From NCBI RefSeq assembly GCF_001517405.1, contig NZ_LN907827.1, forward strand, positions 2,362,587-2,426,586: 64,000 nucleotides of DNA. Direction: 5' to 3'. The first letter of the stretch is position 1; each line of letters opens with the position of its first letter. This document shows positions 1 to 7,872 of the stretch, piece by piece. The notes beneath the pieces are model-generated. The model was given only the letters and a program-made list of their open reading frames with translations. It had not been told where the DNA came from and searched no databases. The stretch comes from Duffyella gerundensis. GTDB lineage: Bacteria > Pseudomonadota > Gammaproteobacteria > Enterobacterales > Enterobacteriaceae. The position numbers were made by a program, and so were the translations under genes.

Positions 1-376
1 CTCATTTTTTACGGCATTGTCAACACGCTCAAAAACGTCACACATTCGGGATTTAAATGTTTTTAAGAATTGTCCTATCAGAAAGTTCCTGCTTCTGCGC
101 GATAGTGACAACGCTCGCAAAACGTTTAACCAATATGTGCAGTGTCACACTTTTCCGGCAAGCTATTTGCTGGCGTGTGACCGGCGGCATACGAGCATTT
201 TGACATCGCAATAACCCAACTATGCAGCAATATCATGGAAGAAGAGATGACTTCTGAAAGGGGCAACGCCAGGCCTTTCGAAGAGGCACGTTATTTGTGT
301 CGATCGAAATCTCTCTCAAATACTACCTATTCATCGTTGATTTAAACGGATAACAAAATTGGTGAGGGTCGCTAAC
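1..376 (+). other. Long AT-rich leader upstream of rcsA
   Basis: No convincing gene is seen in this stretch. An open frame at 17-214 has no ribosome-binding site and resembles no family I know. The region holds the RcsAB box at 64-77 and an AT-rich tract running to the rcsA start. In E. coli a comparably long leader of rcsA carries the RcsAB box and is silenced by H-NS; a similar role here is inference. Confidence 0.5.
64..77 (+). promoter_or_regulatory. RcsAB box upstream of rcsA
   Basis: The 14-mer TAAGAATTGTCCTA matches the RcsAB consensus TAAGAATATTCCTA at 12 of 14 positions, including both conserved arms. It lies 300 bases before the rcsA start. RcsA autoregulation through such a box in its own leader is established in E. 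coli and Klebsiella, so the same is likely here. Confidence 0.75.
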
Positions 377-1012
377 ATGCCAACGATTATTATGGATTCA
401 TGCAACTACACACGACTGGGTTTAATGGACTACATGTCAGTGAAGGGAGTCAAAAAGAAAAATATTTATTCCGTTGCAGATATTGAACAACTACACACAA
501 AATGCCAACAACTTCAGCCAGGCGTTGTATTTATCAACGAAGACTGCTTCATTCATGAAACAGACGCCAGCGAACGCATTAGAAATATAATTAATCAGCA
601 CCCTGAAACACTCTTTTTTATTTTTATGGCGATTTCAAACATCCATTTTGAGGAATATCTCTACGTTCGTAAGAACCTGATTATTACGTCAAAGTCGGTC
701 AAGACGTCGACACTGGATTCGCTGCTGAGTACCTATTTGCAAAAGAAAATTAATGCATCGCCACGGATTTCTGCCGGGCTCGACATTCATCCACTGACCT
801 TAAGTCAGACTGAATCAAATATGTTGAAGATGTGGATGTCCGGGCACGATACCATTCAGATTTCCGACAAGATGCAAATAAAGGCTAAGACGGTTTCCTC
901 TCATAAAGGAAATATTAAGCGTAAAATTAAAACCCATAATAAGCAGGTTATTTATCATGTGGTGCGCTTAACTGACAACGTCACCTCCGGGATTTACGTC
1001 AACATCCGCTGA
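377..1012 (+). CDS. rcsA: RcsA, capsule-synthesis co-activator of RcsB
   Basis: This 211-residue protein is the Lon-sensitive auxiliary regulator that pairs with RcsB to activate exopolysaccharide (colanic acid, amylovoran or stewartan type) genes. The N-terminal part is a degenerate receiver-like domain. The C-terminal LuxR-type helix-turn-helix (about residues 140-200) is almost identical to E. coli RcsA, including the stretches [12 protein letters not shown] and [12 protein letters not shown] chose the ATG at 377 rather than the TTG at 359, because it gives the family's usual N-terminus and follows GGTGAGG. It is a single-gene unit with an intrinsic terminator just downstream. Confidence 0.95.
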   Translation: MPTIIMDSCNYTRLGLMDYMSVKGVKKKNIYSVADIEQLHTKCQQLQPGVVFINEDCFIHETDASERIRNIINQHPETLFFIFMAISNIHFEEYLYVRKNLIITSKSVKTSTLDSLLSTYLQKKINASPRISAGLDIHPLTLSQTESNMLKMWMSGHDTIQISDKMQIKAKTVSSHKGNIKRKIKTHNKQVIYHVVRLTDNVTSGIYVNIR

Positions 1013-1032
1013 TTACTGCCCGCAGCCTGAAC

Positions 1033-1060
1033 AAAAAGCCGACGCTCGTCGGCTTTTTTT
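1033..1060 (+). terminator. Intrinsic terminator of rcsA
   Basis: A six-pair GC stem (GCCGAC / GTCGGC) closes a four-base loop and is followed by seven T residues. It sits 20 bases after the rcsA stop. Confidence 0.85.
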
Positions 1061-1171
1061 ATGCCCAAAGTGCGATGCCGATCGCACTTTTTACGCTCAT
1101 CCTTTCTCCGGCCTTGCCGATCTTATTAGCAGACAAACGGCAGCCCCTTCCCCTGAATGAGAGCAAAGGAT

Positions 1172-2872
1172 ATGAACAACACATCGTCTACTGCCGCGCC
1201 CGGCAGCGTGGGTTTCTGGCAAAATGTGCGGCTGATGCCGCTGTTCGCCACGATTTTCACCGGCATTTTATTATTGTTCGCGCTATCAATTGGCCTGGCG
1301 AGCTGGTTTCTGAATAAAAGTAACGATTATCTGGCGCAGTCTAACCAGGAAATTCAGATTCGCATGGGCATTTCCAACAGCTCAAACCACCTGCGTACCG
1401 CGCGTCTGAATATTATTCATGCCGGTGCCGCGGCGCGTATCGGGGAAATGGATGAGTTTCGCGCTAACGTGGCTAAGACGGAAAAACGCATTCAGCAGGC
1501 ACAGGAAGGTTTTAATATCTATTACAACCGCCCGAATAAAAAACCGGAAGGCATTGCGCTGGATAAGCCGTTAAAAGAACATTTTGACGCCTACGTTAAT
1601 CAGGGCTTATTGCCGATGGTGAAATCAGCCAAAGATGGCAGTTTTGAAGGGGTTATTGCTCAGGAAACTGACGTAACCCGCAAGCTGGATGACGCTTATA
1701 ACGACGTGCTGTTACAGGCCATTAAGCTGCGTACTCAGCGTGCCGACGCGATTAAAACCAACGCCGCGCAGCAGAGCGCGCTGGGTTACAGCTTTATGGC
1801 CGGTGCCTTTATTCTGGCGCTGGTATTGGTGCTGATGACCTTTGTGGCCCTGCGCCGCATTGTTATTTCGCCGTTACGCCTGTCAGTGGATCGCATTGAA
1901 CGTATTGCGCAGGGCGACTTAACCCAGCCGGAACAGCAGTGGGGACGCAACGAAATTGGTTCGCTGGGCCACAATCTGCAATTAATGCAGCAGTCGCTGG
2001 TGAAAACCGTGGGCACGGTGCGCGAAGGCGCAATGGCCATCTTCCAGGGTTCCGGTGAAATCTCAGCGGGCAACACCGATCTCTCTTCCCGTACCGAGCA
2101 GCAGGCCGCCGCGCTGGAGCAGACCGCTGCCAGCATGGAGCAGCTGACCGCCACGGTGAAACAGAATGCGGAAAACGCCCATCACGCCAGCCAGCTGGCC
2201 GCCGATGCTTCCGGCAAGGCGCGTAACGGTGGTGATATCGTCAGCGGCGTGGTTAACACCATGAACAATATCTCCAGCAGCTCGAAGAAAATTGCTGAAA
2301 TTACTACTGTGATCAACAGCATCGCTTTCCAGACCAATATTCTGGCGCTGAACGCCGCCGTGGAAGCAGCGCGTGCCGGTGAGCAGGGGCGTGGATTTGC
2401 CGTGGTCGCCAGCGAAGTACGTAATCTGGCGCAGCGCAGCGCCCAGGCAGCGAAAGAGATTGAAGGACTGATTGCGGAATCGGTAGATTTGATCGGCAAA
2501 GGCTCTAACCAGGCGAGCCACGCCGGTAACACCATGACCGATATCGTTGATGCGGTGCGTCGCGTTACCGACATCATGGCCGAGATTGCCGCCGCCTCCG
2601 ACGAACAGAGTCGCGGCATTCAGCAGGTCAGCCAGGCGGTGACCGAGATGGACAACGTCACGCAGCAAAACGCCGCGCTGGTGGAAGAAGCCTCAGCCGC
2701 CGCCTCTTCGCTGGAAGATCAGGCAGGCAAACTGACCCAAGCGGTTGCCACCTTCCGCGTCACCGCGCAGGAAGCGCCGCAGTCGCTCGCTGGCAGCGCC
2801 CCACTGAAGAAGCCGCAGCTGTCGCCGCGTCCGGCGCTGGCCGCTGATGGCGGCAACTGGGAAACCTTCTGA
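1172..2872 (+). CDS. Methyl-accepting chemotaxis protein (Tsr/Tar class)
   Basis: This is a 566-residue membrane chemoreceptor. A short cytoplasmic N-terminus leads into TM1 (about 22-44), a periplasmic four-helix ligand domain, TM2 (about 203-226), a HAMP domain (about 227-280) and the cytoplasmic methylation/signalling coiled coil. The signalling hairpin tip around residues 385-410 contains [20 protein letters not shown]. The C-terminus is NWETF, the tether that binds CheR and CheB in Tsr and Tar, so this is a high-abundance type receptor. The start at 1172 follows AAAGGA; a start at 1157 lacks a ribosome-binding site. The ligand cannot be read from the sequence. The gene sits between rcsA and dsrB, which I recall as adjacent in E. 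coli, so it appears to be an insertion. Confidence 0.93.
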   Translation: MNNTSSTAAPGSVGFWQNVRLMPLFATIFTGILLLFALSIGLASWFLNKSNDYLAQSNQEIQIRMGISNSSNHLRTARLNIIHAGAAARIGEMDEFRANVAKTEKRIQQAQEGFNIYYNRPNKKPEGIALDKPLKEHFDAYVNQGLLPMVKSAKDGSFEGVIAQETDVTRKLDDAYNDVLLQAIKLRTQRADAIKTNAAQQSALGYSFMAGAFILALVLVLMTFVALRRIVISPLRLSVDRIERIAQGDLTQPEQQWGRNEIGSLGHNLQLMQQSLVKTVGTVREGAMAIFQGSGEISAGNTDLSSRTEQQAAALEQTAASMEQLTATVKQNAENAHHASQLAADASGKARNGGDIVSGVVNTMNNISSSSKKIAEITTVINSIAFQTNILALNAAVEAARAGEQGRGFAVVASEVRNLAQRSAQAAKEIEGLIAESVDLIGKGSNQASHAGNTMTDIVDAVRRVTDIMAEIAAASDEQSRGIQQVSQAVTEMDNVTQQNAALVEEASAAASSLEDQAGKLTQAVATFRVTAQEAPQSLAGSAPLKKPQLSPRPALAADGGNWETF

Positions 2873-2879
2873 TAAAAAA

Positions 2880-2901
2880 GGGGCCTGCAATGCAGGCCCC
2901 T
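2880..2901. terminator. Bidirectional terminator between the chemoreceptor gene and dsrB
   Basis: GGGGCCTGCA and TGCAGGCCCC form a stem with an A-run on the left, between two converging genes. The A-run gives a good U-tract for dsrB on the minus strand; the plus-strand tail is weaker. Confidence 0.75.
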
Positions 2902-2905
2902 GTTG

Positions 2906-3103
2906 TCAGGCGGGCTGATCGAGCGGCTCAACAAAGATGCCGTCAGCGTGCCCCACTTCGTTGAAGAACCAAATCCCCAACGGATAATCCTCAAGCGCCA
3001 CCAGATACATGGTGCCTTCGTTAAAATCTTCTACCGCTAACACGGTGCCTTTGCGGCGCGGGCCGCCATCGGTTTTAACAGAAACGCGATCGTTTACCTT
3101 CAT
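2906..3103 (-). CDS. dsrB: DsrB family protein
   Basis: This 65-residue protein closely matches E. coli DsrB over its whole length. It starts MKVNDRV and contains VKTDGGPRR and the core [13 protein letters not shown]. DsrB is a small sigma-S-dependent protein of unknown biochemical role encoded next to rcsA and dsrA. The gene converges on the chemoreceptor gene and shares its terminator. Positional conservation and near identity make the assignment firm; the function is unknown. Confidence 0.93.
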   Translation of the reverse strand: MKVNDRVSVKTDGGPRRKGTVLAVEDFNEGTMYLVALEDYPLGIWFFNEVGHADGIFVEPLDQPA

Positions 3104-3150
3104 GAACAGTCTCTCTCTGTGGCATAAGGCTCATCCGGCGCGCCGTGCGG

Positions 3151-3309
3151 TTAGCGACGGGCAATAATCCAGATGGCATGAATAATGCCCGGAATATACC
3201 CTAACAGCGTCAGCAAAATATTGAGCCAGAACGCCCCGGCGAAACCCACCTGCATAAAAACACCCAGCGGCGGCAGAATAATCGCAATAATAATGCGTAA
3301 CAGATCCAT
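3151..3309 (-). CDS. yqaE: YqaE/Pmp3 family membrane peptide
   Basis: This 52-residue hydrophobic protein belongs to the Pmp3/UPF0057 family. Two transmembrane helices (about 4-22 and 28-48) contain the family pattern IILPPLGV and INIL-type sequence followed by LTLLGYIPGIIHA. Family members are stress-inducible inner-membrane peptides linked to membrane potential and cation homeostasis. The start at 3309 follows GAGGA by eight bases and gives the family's usual length; a longer frame from 3363 would add a non-homologous leader. In E. coli yqaE lies elsewhere, so its position here is specific to this lineage. Confidence 0.88.
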   Translation of the reverse strand: MDLLRIIIAIILPPLGVFMQVGFAGAFWLNILLTLLGYIPGIIHAIWIIARR

Positions 3310-3431
3310 AAACAGGTCCTCATCATGGTTATTAGTCTTGACTACAGGCAATAAACATAGCATTTCCAGCAGGATATGCTGAGGTCTGAAGGTAAAACAA
3401 GGTAAGTATCAGCGGGATGCGGGCGGAAAAT

Positions 3432-3505
3432 AAAAAAAGCCCGCGCTGCGCGGGCAAAATCCTTGTTACTTTTTAGCTTACTGCGCCTTTTGGGGGTGGC
3501 GTTGT
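3432..3505 (-). ncRNA. Candidate small RNA at the DsrA position
   Basis: On the minus strand, GCCCGCG/CGCGGGC (3439-3455) followed by seven U residues makes a strong intrinsic terminator with no ORF before it. A TAGAAT -10-like hexamer (3512-3517) would give a transcript of about 74 nt, with an internal CGCC/GGCG hairpin. As I recall the E. coli map, dsrA (87 nt, minus strand) lies in exactly this gap between dsrB and yodD. The sequence does not obviously match E. coli DsrA and the -35 region is weak, so homology is not shown. Confidence 0.35.
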
Positions 3506-3615
3506 GAAAAAATTCTACCCTGCCCGCCTGTCAGAAATCTTTCTGTGAAGCGTAAAGCAAACGAAAAGAAGATGAGCAACTATAGTGTGGGTGTTATCAG
3601 GTGGAGGAATCGATC

Positions 3616-3822
3616 ATGACAACAGAGCAGGAACGGGATGAAACGGCGCAGCGTGAAGTCGATGTTGACGCGCTGCTGCAGGCTATTCAGCGGCATACAT
3701 CGGGCGATATGCAGGAATTTATGCAGGCCACCAGCGCGCCGCGTGAGAGCAGCTGTCGCCAACTCGCCGATGCGTTTGAACTCGATATTCACGACTGCCG
3801 TTGCACCGAGAGCGATCGCTGA
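3616..3822 (+). CDS. yodD: YodD family stress-related protein
   Basis: A small acidic protein of 68 residues, matched to E. coli YodD by the N-terminal REVDVDALLQAI stretch and the C-terminal LADAFELDIHD stretch. YodD is an uncharacterised cytosolic protein induced under stress. The ATG at 3616 follows GGAGG; the GTG at 3601 overlaps that site and is rejected as the start. The middle of the protein differs from the E. coli copy. A hairpin with T-run follows the stop. Confidence 0.85.
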   Translation: MTTEQERDETAQREVDVDALLQAIQRHTSGDMQEFMQATSAPRESSCRQLADAFELDIHDCRCTESDR

Positions 3823-3829
3823 ATAAAAA

Positions 3830-3847
3830 AAACCCGGCGCCAGGCCG
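3830..3847 (+). terminator. Terminator-like hairpin after yodD
   Basis: CCCGGC and GCCGGG pair around a five-base loop directly after an A-run (3825-3831). The A-run suits the minus strand better; the plus-strand tail is short, so this may act in both directions weakly. Confidence 0.55.
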
Positions 3848-4084
3848 GGTAAACTATTTTGCAAATTCGTTACGCAGGAGAAATTCTCTTACTGCGCTAT
3901 TTTACGCCAGCCATTTCACTAACAAAAGCCGGATAATTCGCGTTTTATGCGGTTGACTCCGCTGACGACGTTTTGCCGCCCTGTTTCACCGCCTCCCACC
4001 TTTTTTTCAGAGATTTCCTGGTCGTTTACGGCACATAAATCGCCAACTATCTGCCCTGCCGCCTGTCAATTTAGCGTTAACCAT

Positions 4085-4093
4085 TATACTTAA
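4085..4093 (+). promoter_or_regulatory. Sigma-S-like -10 element before mpgP
   Basis: TATACTTAA lies about 50 bases before the mpgP start. It matches the extended -10 favoured by sigma S (CTATACTTAA) except at the leading C, and there is no good -35. That would fit stress-induced osmolyte synthesis. The rest of the 3823-4140 gap shows no gene. Confidence 0.45.
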
Positions 4094-4140
4094 CCGACCT
4101 GTCAGCCCTTATGCCAGCAGAGTGGTGAGGAGGATTTCAT

Positions 4141-4929
4141 ATGTTGTCATTACAGGATTCACTGTTGGTCATCACCGATCTCGACGGTTCGCTGCTCGAT
4201 CATCACACCTACAGCTGGCAGGCGGCCGAAGCCTGGCTGGCACGGCTGGAGGAACATGAGGTGCCGCTGGTGATCTGCTCAAGCAAAACCGCAGCGGAGA
4301 TTGTGCCCCTACAGAAACAGCTGGGCATTGAGGGCACGCCCTTTATTGCCGAAAACGGCGCGCGCATTCATTTGACTGACCAGGCGGGCGAACCGATGGT
4401 CAATGGCGATGCCCGTGACTACAGCGATATCGTTGAGTCGCTGCGCCGTCTGGAGCACCAGTTTCGCTTCACCGGCTTTGCCGATTTCAGCGACAAAGAG
4501 ATCTCTGACATCACCGGCCTGACGCTGCGCGATGCCCAGCTGGCGCGTATCCGCGAAGCCTCTGAGGCGCTGGTGTGGCGCGACAACGAAGAGCAGTTTG
4601 ATCGTTTCCGCGAGGCGCTGGCCGCCGATGGACTGTCGCTGACCCAGGGCGGCCGCTTCTGGCACGTGATGGCGACCGGTAGCGGCAAAGGCGCGGCGGT
4701 AAACTGGCTGCTCGATCAGCTGCCGCAACGGCCGGTCACGCTGGGCCTCGGCGATGGTCCCAACGACGCGCCGATGCTCGACGTGGTCGATTATGCCGTG
4801 GTGATCAAAGGCTACAGTAAAAACCCGGTTGTGCTACAGCGCACCGATGAACAACGCGTTTACCACACCGCTCATCATGGCCCACAGGGCTGGAGTGAAG
4901 GTCTGGACTACTTTATTACTCAGCCGTAA
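4141..4929 (+). CDS. mpgP: Mannosyl/glucosyl-3-phosphoglycerate phosphatase
   Basis: This 262-residue HAD-superfamily phosphatase matches E. coli YedP and MpgP. Motif I is DLDGS (residues 13-17, nucleophile D13). Motif IV, GDGPNDAPML, lies at about 202-211. The enzyme removes phosphate from a glycosyl-3-phosphoglycerate to release the glycosylglycerate. The gene is followed after 30 bases by a GT81-type glycosyltransferase in the same direction, so the pair probably forms an operon making glucosylglycerate, a compatible solute known from salt and nitrogen stress in other bacteria. Whether the substrate is glucosyl or mannosyl is inferred from the partner. Confidence 0.9.
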   Translation: MLSLQDSLLVITDLDGSLLDHHTYSWQAAEAWLARLEEHEVPLVICSSKTAAEIVPLQKQLGIEGTPFIAENGARIHLTDQAGEPMVNGDARDYSDIVESLRRLEHQFRFTGFADFSDKEISDITGLTLRDAQLARIREASEALVWRDNEEQFDRFREALAADGLSLTQGGRFWHVMATGSGKGAAVNWLLDQLPQRPVTLGLGDGPNDAPMLDVVDYAVVIKGYSKNPVVLQRTDEQRVYHTAHHGPQGWSEGLDYFITQP

Positions 4930-4959
4930 GGCTGCGTTATTCTCTGTCGGAGCGTAAGA

Positions 4960-6180
4960 ATGAGTGATTTTTTCCAGAATGGCGTTATCACTAACTTCCA
5001 TAATTTAACCGGTCGCCCCGTTGAGGATTTAGAAAAAGATCTGGTCAGTTTTTCCAGTAAACGCACCATGGGATTGATGTTGCCTTCGCTGTTCTCCGAG
5101 CTGGAAGGCCCGGCGCTAAATCATATCGTTGATGAACTGGCGAAAGTGCCCTACCTGGAAGAGATCGTGATCGGCCTCGATCGTGCCGATCGCGATCAGT
5201 TTCTGTTTGCCCGCGACTTTTTTTCCCGCCTGCCGCAGCGCCACCGTATTTTATGGAACGATGGTCCGCGCCTGAAGGCGATTGACGCTGAGCTGGATAA
5301 AGAAGGCCTGTCGCCCACCCAACCGGGCAAAGGCCGCAACGTCTGGTTCTGCACCGGCTATACGCTGGCGTCCGATCGTTCCGACTGCGTGGCGCTGCAC
5401 GATTGCGACATCGTCACCTATGAACGCGGTATGCTGGCGCGCCTGCTCTATCCACTGGCCAATCCGTCCTTTCAGTATGAGTTCTGCAAAGGCTTTTACG
5501 CACGCGTGTCCGATAACAAGCTGAATGGCCGCGTTGGTCGTCTGCTGGTTGGTCCGCTGCTGCGCTCACTGCAACAGGTCTACGGTCATTCGGAATATCT
5601 CGATTACCTCACCAGCTTCCGTTATCCACTGTCAGGAGAATTTGCCATGCGCAGCCACGTGCTGAACGGCATTAAGATTCCGGGCGACTGGGGGCTGGAG
5701 ATTGGCGTGCTGTCGGAGATTTACCGTAATTACACCACCCGCCAGAGCTGTCAGGTTGAGATCGCCCACAATTACGACCATAAGCATCAGCCGCTGTCGG
5801 AAGAGGATGGCACCGGCGGCCTGCGCCGTATGAGCGGCGATATCGTGCAGTCGCTGCTGCGCAAAATGGCGACCATGGGCGTGCATCTCTCCAGCGATTC
5901 TTTCCGCGTACTGAAAGCAACCTACTACCGTAACGCGCTGGATATGATGGAAATCTATAATCATGAAGCGACGATGAACGGACTGAAGTTCGATCAGCAC
6001 AGCGAAGAAGCCGCGGTGGAGATGTTTACCCAGGCGATTCTGGAAGCGGGTCAGGCGTTTATGGAGCGGCCCAACGACAAGCCGTTTATTCCCAGCTGGA
6101 GTCGCGTGCAGTCGGCGTTCCCGGATATTTTGCAGCGGATTTATCAGGCGGTAGAAGAGGATAACGAAGGCAACGTGTAA
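4960..6180 (+). CDS. Glucosyl-3-phosphoglycerate synthase-like GT81 glycosyltransferase
   Basis: This 406-residue GT-A fold enzyme resembles GpgS-type glucosyl-3-phosphoglycerate synthases. A DCD metal/nucleotide-sugar motif lies at residues 148-150 within ALHDCDIVTYE. The stretch with FAMRSH and GDWGLEIGVLSE (about 228-250) is typical of the family. The expected reaction is transfer of glucose from an NDP-glucose donor to 3-phosphoglycerate. The downstream phosphatase step would be done by the adjacent MpgP, with which it is co-oriented at 30 bases distance. E. coli has mpgP at this locus but, as I recall, no such partner there. The donor sugar is not certain. Confidence 0.75.
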   Translation: MSDFFQNGVITNFHNLTGRPVEDLEKDLVSFSSKRTMGLMLPSLFSELEGPALNHIVDELAKVPYLEEIVIGLDRADRDQFLFARDFFSRLPQRHRILWNDGPRLKAIDAELDKEGLSPTQPGKGRNVWFCTGYTLASDRSDCVALHDCDIVTYERGMLARLLYPLANPSFQYEFCKGFYARVSDNKLNGRVGRLLVGPLLRSLQQVYGHSEYLDYLTSFRYPLSGEFAMRSHVLNGIKIPGDWGLEIGVLSEIYRNYTTRQSCQVEIAHNYDHKHQPLSEEDGTGGLRRMSGDIVQSLLRKMATMGVHLSSDSFRVLKATYYRNALDMMEIYNHEATMNGLKFDQHSEEAAVEMFTQAILEAGQAFMERPNDKPFIPSWSRVQSAFPDILQRIYQAVEEDNEGNV

Positions 6181-6225
6181 ACGGCGCCGCCGCGTAAGGC
6201 ATGGCATTCCTTTGCCGATGCGGGC

Positions 6226-6492
6226 CTACTTGCCCGCATTATCCTTACGTCGCGGCAGCGTGCGTGCTTTTGGGTTGGGGTGAAAAAGCGTGGGTCGGAC
6301 GGAACATGAATAGCGTTGCAATAGCGCTGTGCGTTTGCGCTGTTCGGCACGGTTGTCTCGCCAGATCATCACGGCGCGAAGCGCGGCGCAAAATGCACCA
6401 ATCAGACAGCTCCACTCCTGCACGGTCAGATGAACCAGACAGCCTTTTGCCACGCCAAACAGCACCACCAGCGCATTTGTTATAAACTCCAT
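6226..6492 (-). CDS. Holin-like small membrane protein
   Basis: An 88-residue protein with two hydrophobic segments (about 5-20 and 25-43), then a strongly basic stretch (WRDNRAEQRKR). This layout matches class II holins of the lambdoid S21/HP1 type, where the second helix is also preceded by a Q/E-W pair. The start at 6492 follows AGGAGG by six bases. The last 25 residues are low-complexity and may be run-on sequence. It lies 91 bases after a LexA/CI-like repressor in the same direction, with two TTAGTTCA boxes between them. No endolysin or spanin is nearby, so its role is unclear. The holin call rests on topology, not on a firm match. Confidence 0.55.
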   Translation of the reverse strand: MEFITNALVVLFGVAKGCLVHLTVQEWSCLIGAFCAALRAVMIWRDNRAEQRKRTALLQRYSCSVRPTLFHPNPKARTLPRRKDNAGK

Positions 6493-6534
6493 TATTATCC
6501 TCCTGCTCAGTGACAACAGGTTAATAATGTACTT

Positions 6535-6566
6535 TTAGTTCACAAATAACAAGGACTATTAGTTCA
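6535..6566. promoter_or_regulatory. Two TTAGTTCA boxes before the holin-like gene
   Basis: TTAGTTCA occurs at 6535-6542 and again at 6559-6566, a spacing of 24 bases, in the gap between repressor and holin-like gene. The same octamer occurs inverted at 7285-7292, just before the repressor start. Three occurrences at the two places where a repressor would act make these good operator candidates. Confidence 0.55.
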
Positions 6567-6583
6567 TTATGTGACGCGTGCGA

Positions 6584-7261
6584 CTAACCTAAATTCTCCC
6601 ATTTCGCTTCCACCACCACGCCGATAATGCGGCAATCGTCATGAATCTCCTGCATTTTATAGTCGGGATTTAACGGCTTGAGGTATTTGTGGCCGCCATC
6701 TTCAACATAGCGTTTGAAGGTCGCTTCGTTGGCATCGGTGAGTTTGGCGATCACCAGCTTGCCGGAGGTGGCTGCGACTTCAGGATCGACCAGAATCATC
6801 ATGCCTTCAGGAATGCTCAGGCCCACCTGAGCGGTCATTGAATCCCCTTTGACCTCCAGCCAGAAGCTATTCTCGCTAACGTGACGCGTGGTGGAGGGCC
6901 AGCGATCAACTTCCGTGTGCGGCCAGGGCTCAAACGCTTCGCTCCATAAACCGGCACTAACCCAGCTAATGAGCGGATAGCTGTTATACCCCTGCGGCTG
7001 CGAAGTGGGCTGCACGTTGTTGTCCCAGACGTAGCCGAGCTGCAGCCATTCACGGGGCACGTCCAAAAACTGCGCCAGCTGTTCCATTTTAGCGCCACGC
7101 GGCACCGACTCGGCGTTCAGCCATTTTCCGACCGCGCGGGGCGTCACCGACAGCGCGCGCGCAATGGCGACGCCGCGGCCATGACTTTCCAGCCCTTTCT
7201 TATCGCAGGCTTGTTGTAAACGTTGGGCAAAAGCATCTGGTGAGGCGAGATCGTAAGTCAT
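6584..7261 (-). CDS. LexA/CI-type phage repressor (HTH plus S24 peptidase)
   Basis: This is a 225-residue repressor. The N-terminal XRE helix-turn-helix (about 28-60) binds DNA. The C-terminal S24 domain contains an Ala-Gly cleavage site (A103-G104 in VSAGLW), the nucleophile Ser141 in VKGDSMT and the general base Lys183 in ATFKRY. All elements for RecA-stimulated self-cleavage are present, so it should be SOS-inducible. The start at 7261 follows GCGGGTAA. Its likely operators are the TTAGTTCA boxes at 7285-7292 and 6535-6566. No other phage structural or lysis genes adjoin it, so it is either a prophage relic or a domesticated switch. Confidence 0.85.
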   Translation of the reverse strand: MTYDLASPDAFAQRLQQACDKKGLESHGRGVAIARALSVTPRAVGKWLNAESVPRGAKMEQLAQFLDVPREWLQLGYVWDNNVQPTSQPQGYNSYPLISWVSAGLWSEAFEPWPHTEVDRWPSTTRHVSENSFWLEVKGDSMTAQVGLSIPEGMMILVDPEVAATSGKLVIAKLTDANEATFKRYVEDGGHKYLKPLNPDYKMQEIHDDCRIIGVVVEAKWENLG

Positions 7262-7276
7262 CAAAATTACCCGCTG

Positions 7277-7292
7277 GTTCAAAATGAACTAA
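7277..7292. promoter_or_regulatory. Palindromic operator candidate before the repressor gene
   Basis: GTTCAAAATGAAC (7277-7289) is a near-perfect palindrome 16 bases upstream of the repressor start. It overlaps TGAACTAA, the inverse of the TTAGTTCA boxes found before the holin-like gene. Autoregulation by the repressor is inferred. Confidence 0.6.
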
Positions 7293-7322
7293 AAGTCTAT
7301 CTTATCGCGGATAAAATGAAAA

Positions 7323-7340
7323 GCCCGCTCAGAGGCGGGC
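7323..7340 (-). terminator. Intrinsic terminator of yodC
   Basis: GCCCGC and GCGGGC form a stem; on the minus strand it is followed by TTTTCATTTTA. It lies 24 bases beyond the yodC stop. Confidence 0.75.
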
Positions 7341-7363
7341 GGATTGGTACGGTCAGGCAAGCC

Positions 7364-7546
7364 TTAACTGGCCAGCGATGTTGGCATGGCCGCAGCCAGA
7401 ACCAGCTCATCCTTGCGAAACGCTTCGCGTTGCAGCGCATAGCCGTCATGCCAGCAGCACTCTACCATGCCGCTGGCGTAGCCGGTCACGATCATGAGCG
7501 GGCCATTTTCCTCTTTACGCACTTCATCGCCAATTGCCAGATACAT
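7364..7546 (-). CDS. yodC: YodC family (DUF2158) protein
   Basis: A 60-residue protein matching E. coli YodC, with the conserved core PLMIVTGYASGMVECCWHDG followed by a short LQREAF segment. DUF2158 proteins are small and uncharacterised; the core resembles a single beta-barrel-like domain. It lies upstream of the repressor/holin pair on the same strand but is separated from them by a terminator. Gene order (mpgP, yodC, yedI) is as in E. coli. Confidence 0.9.
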   Translation of the reverse strand: MYLAIGDEVRKEENGPLMIVTGYASGMVECCWHDGYALQREAFRKDELVLAAAMPTSLAS

Positions 7547-7661
7547 GCTGTTGCCTCCAGAAAAAAACAGGTTTTTTTAGGTATAGCAGCTTATGGCGAT
7601 TTGCCCAGCAACGGGCGAGGTGAAGAGCAAATGGCGGGAGATTTTGAGAATAAGCCGAAAA

Positions 7662-7688
7662 AAAAGCGGATAATGATTATCCGCTTTT
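7662..7688. terminator. Bidirectional intrinsic terminator
   Basis: AAAAGCGGATAA and TTATCCGCTTTT form a perfect 12-pair stem around a three-base loop, with A and T runs on both sides. It ends the 43-residue small gene on the minus strand. Confidence 0.8.
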
Positions 7689-7705
7689 CAGATCGCTGCG
7701 TGCCG

Positions 7706-7837
7706 TCAGATTTTGCAGCCTTCGCAATCCGCGTCGTCGCTGAGATCGGCAGGCACTTCGCTGGCTTTTTTCTCGGCGTTGGCTTGCGCCTCTTCCAGCT
7801 GTGCATCGATATCAAATTCAAAAATGTCGTCGTTCAT
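7706..7837 (-). CDS. Small acidic protein with C-terminal CEGC motif
   Basis: A 43-residue ORF starting MNDDIFEFDIDAQLEEAQ and ending DDADCEGCKI. It has a good ribosome-binding site (AAGGAG, six bases before ATG) and a strong terminator 18 bases after the stop, so it looks like a complete gene unit. The protein is acidic and helical at the N-terminus; the C-terminal Cys-x-x-Cys pair could bind metal or form a disulfide. I do not recognise a family. It lies between yodC and yedI on the same strand. Confidence 0.6.
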   Translation of the reverse strand: MNDDIFEFDIDAQLEEAQANAEKKASEVPADLSDDADCEGCKI

Positions 7838-7872
7838 GTTTGCTCCTTTGCTTCAGGTACCTGAACCTGCCT

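Noticed and set aside
17..214. 65-codon ORF before rcsA
   Set aside because: No ribosome-binding site, no family, and it overlaps the RcsAB box of the rcsA leader.
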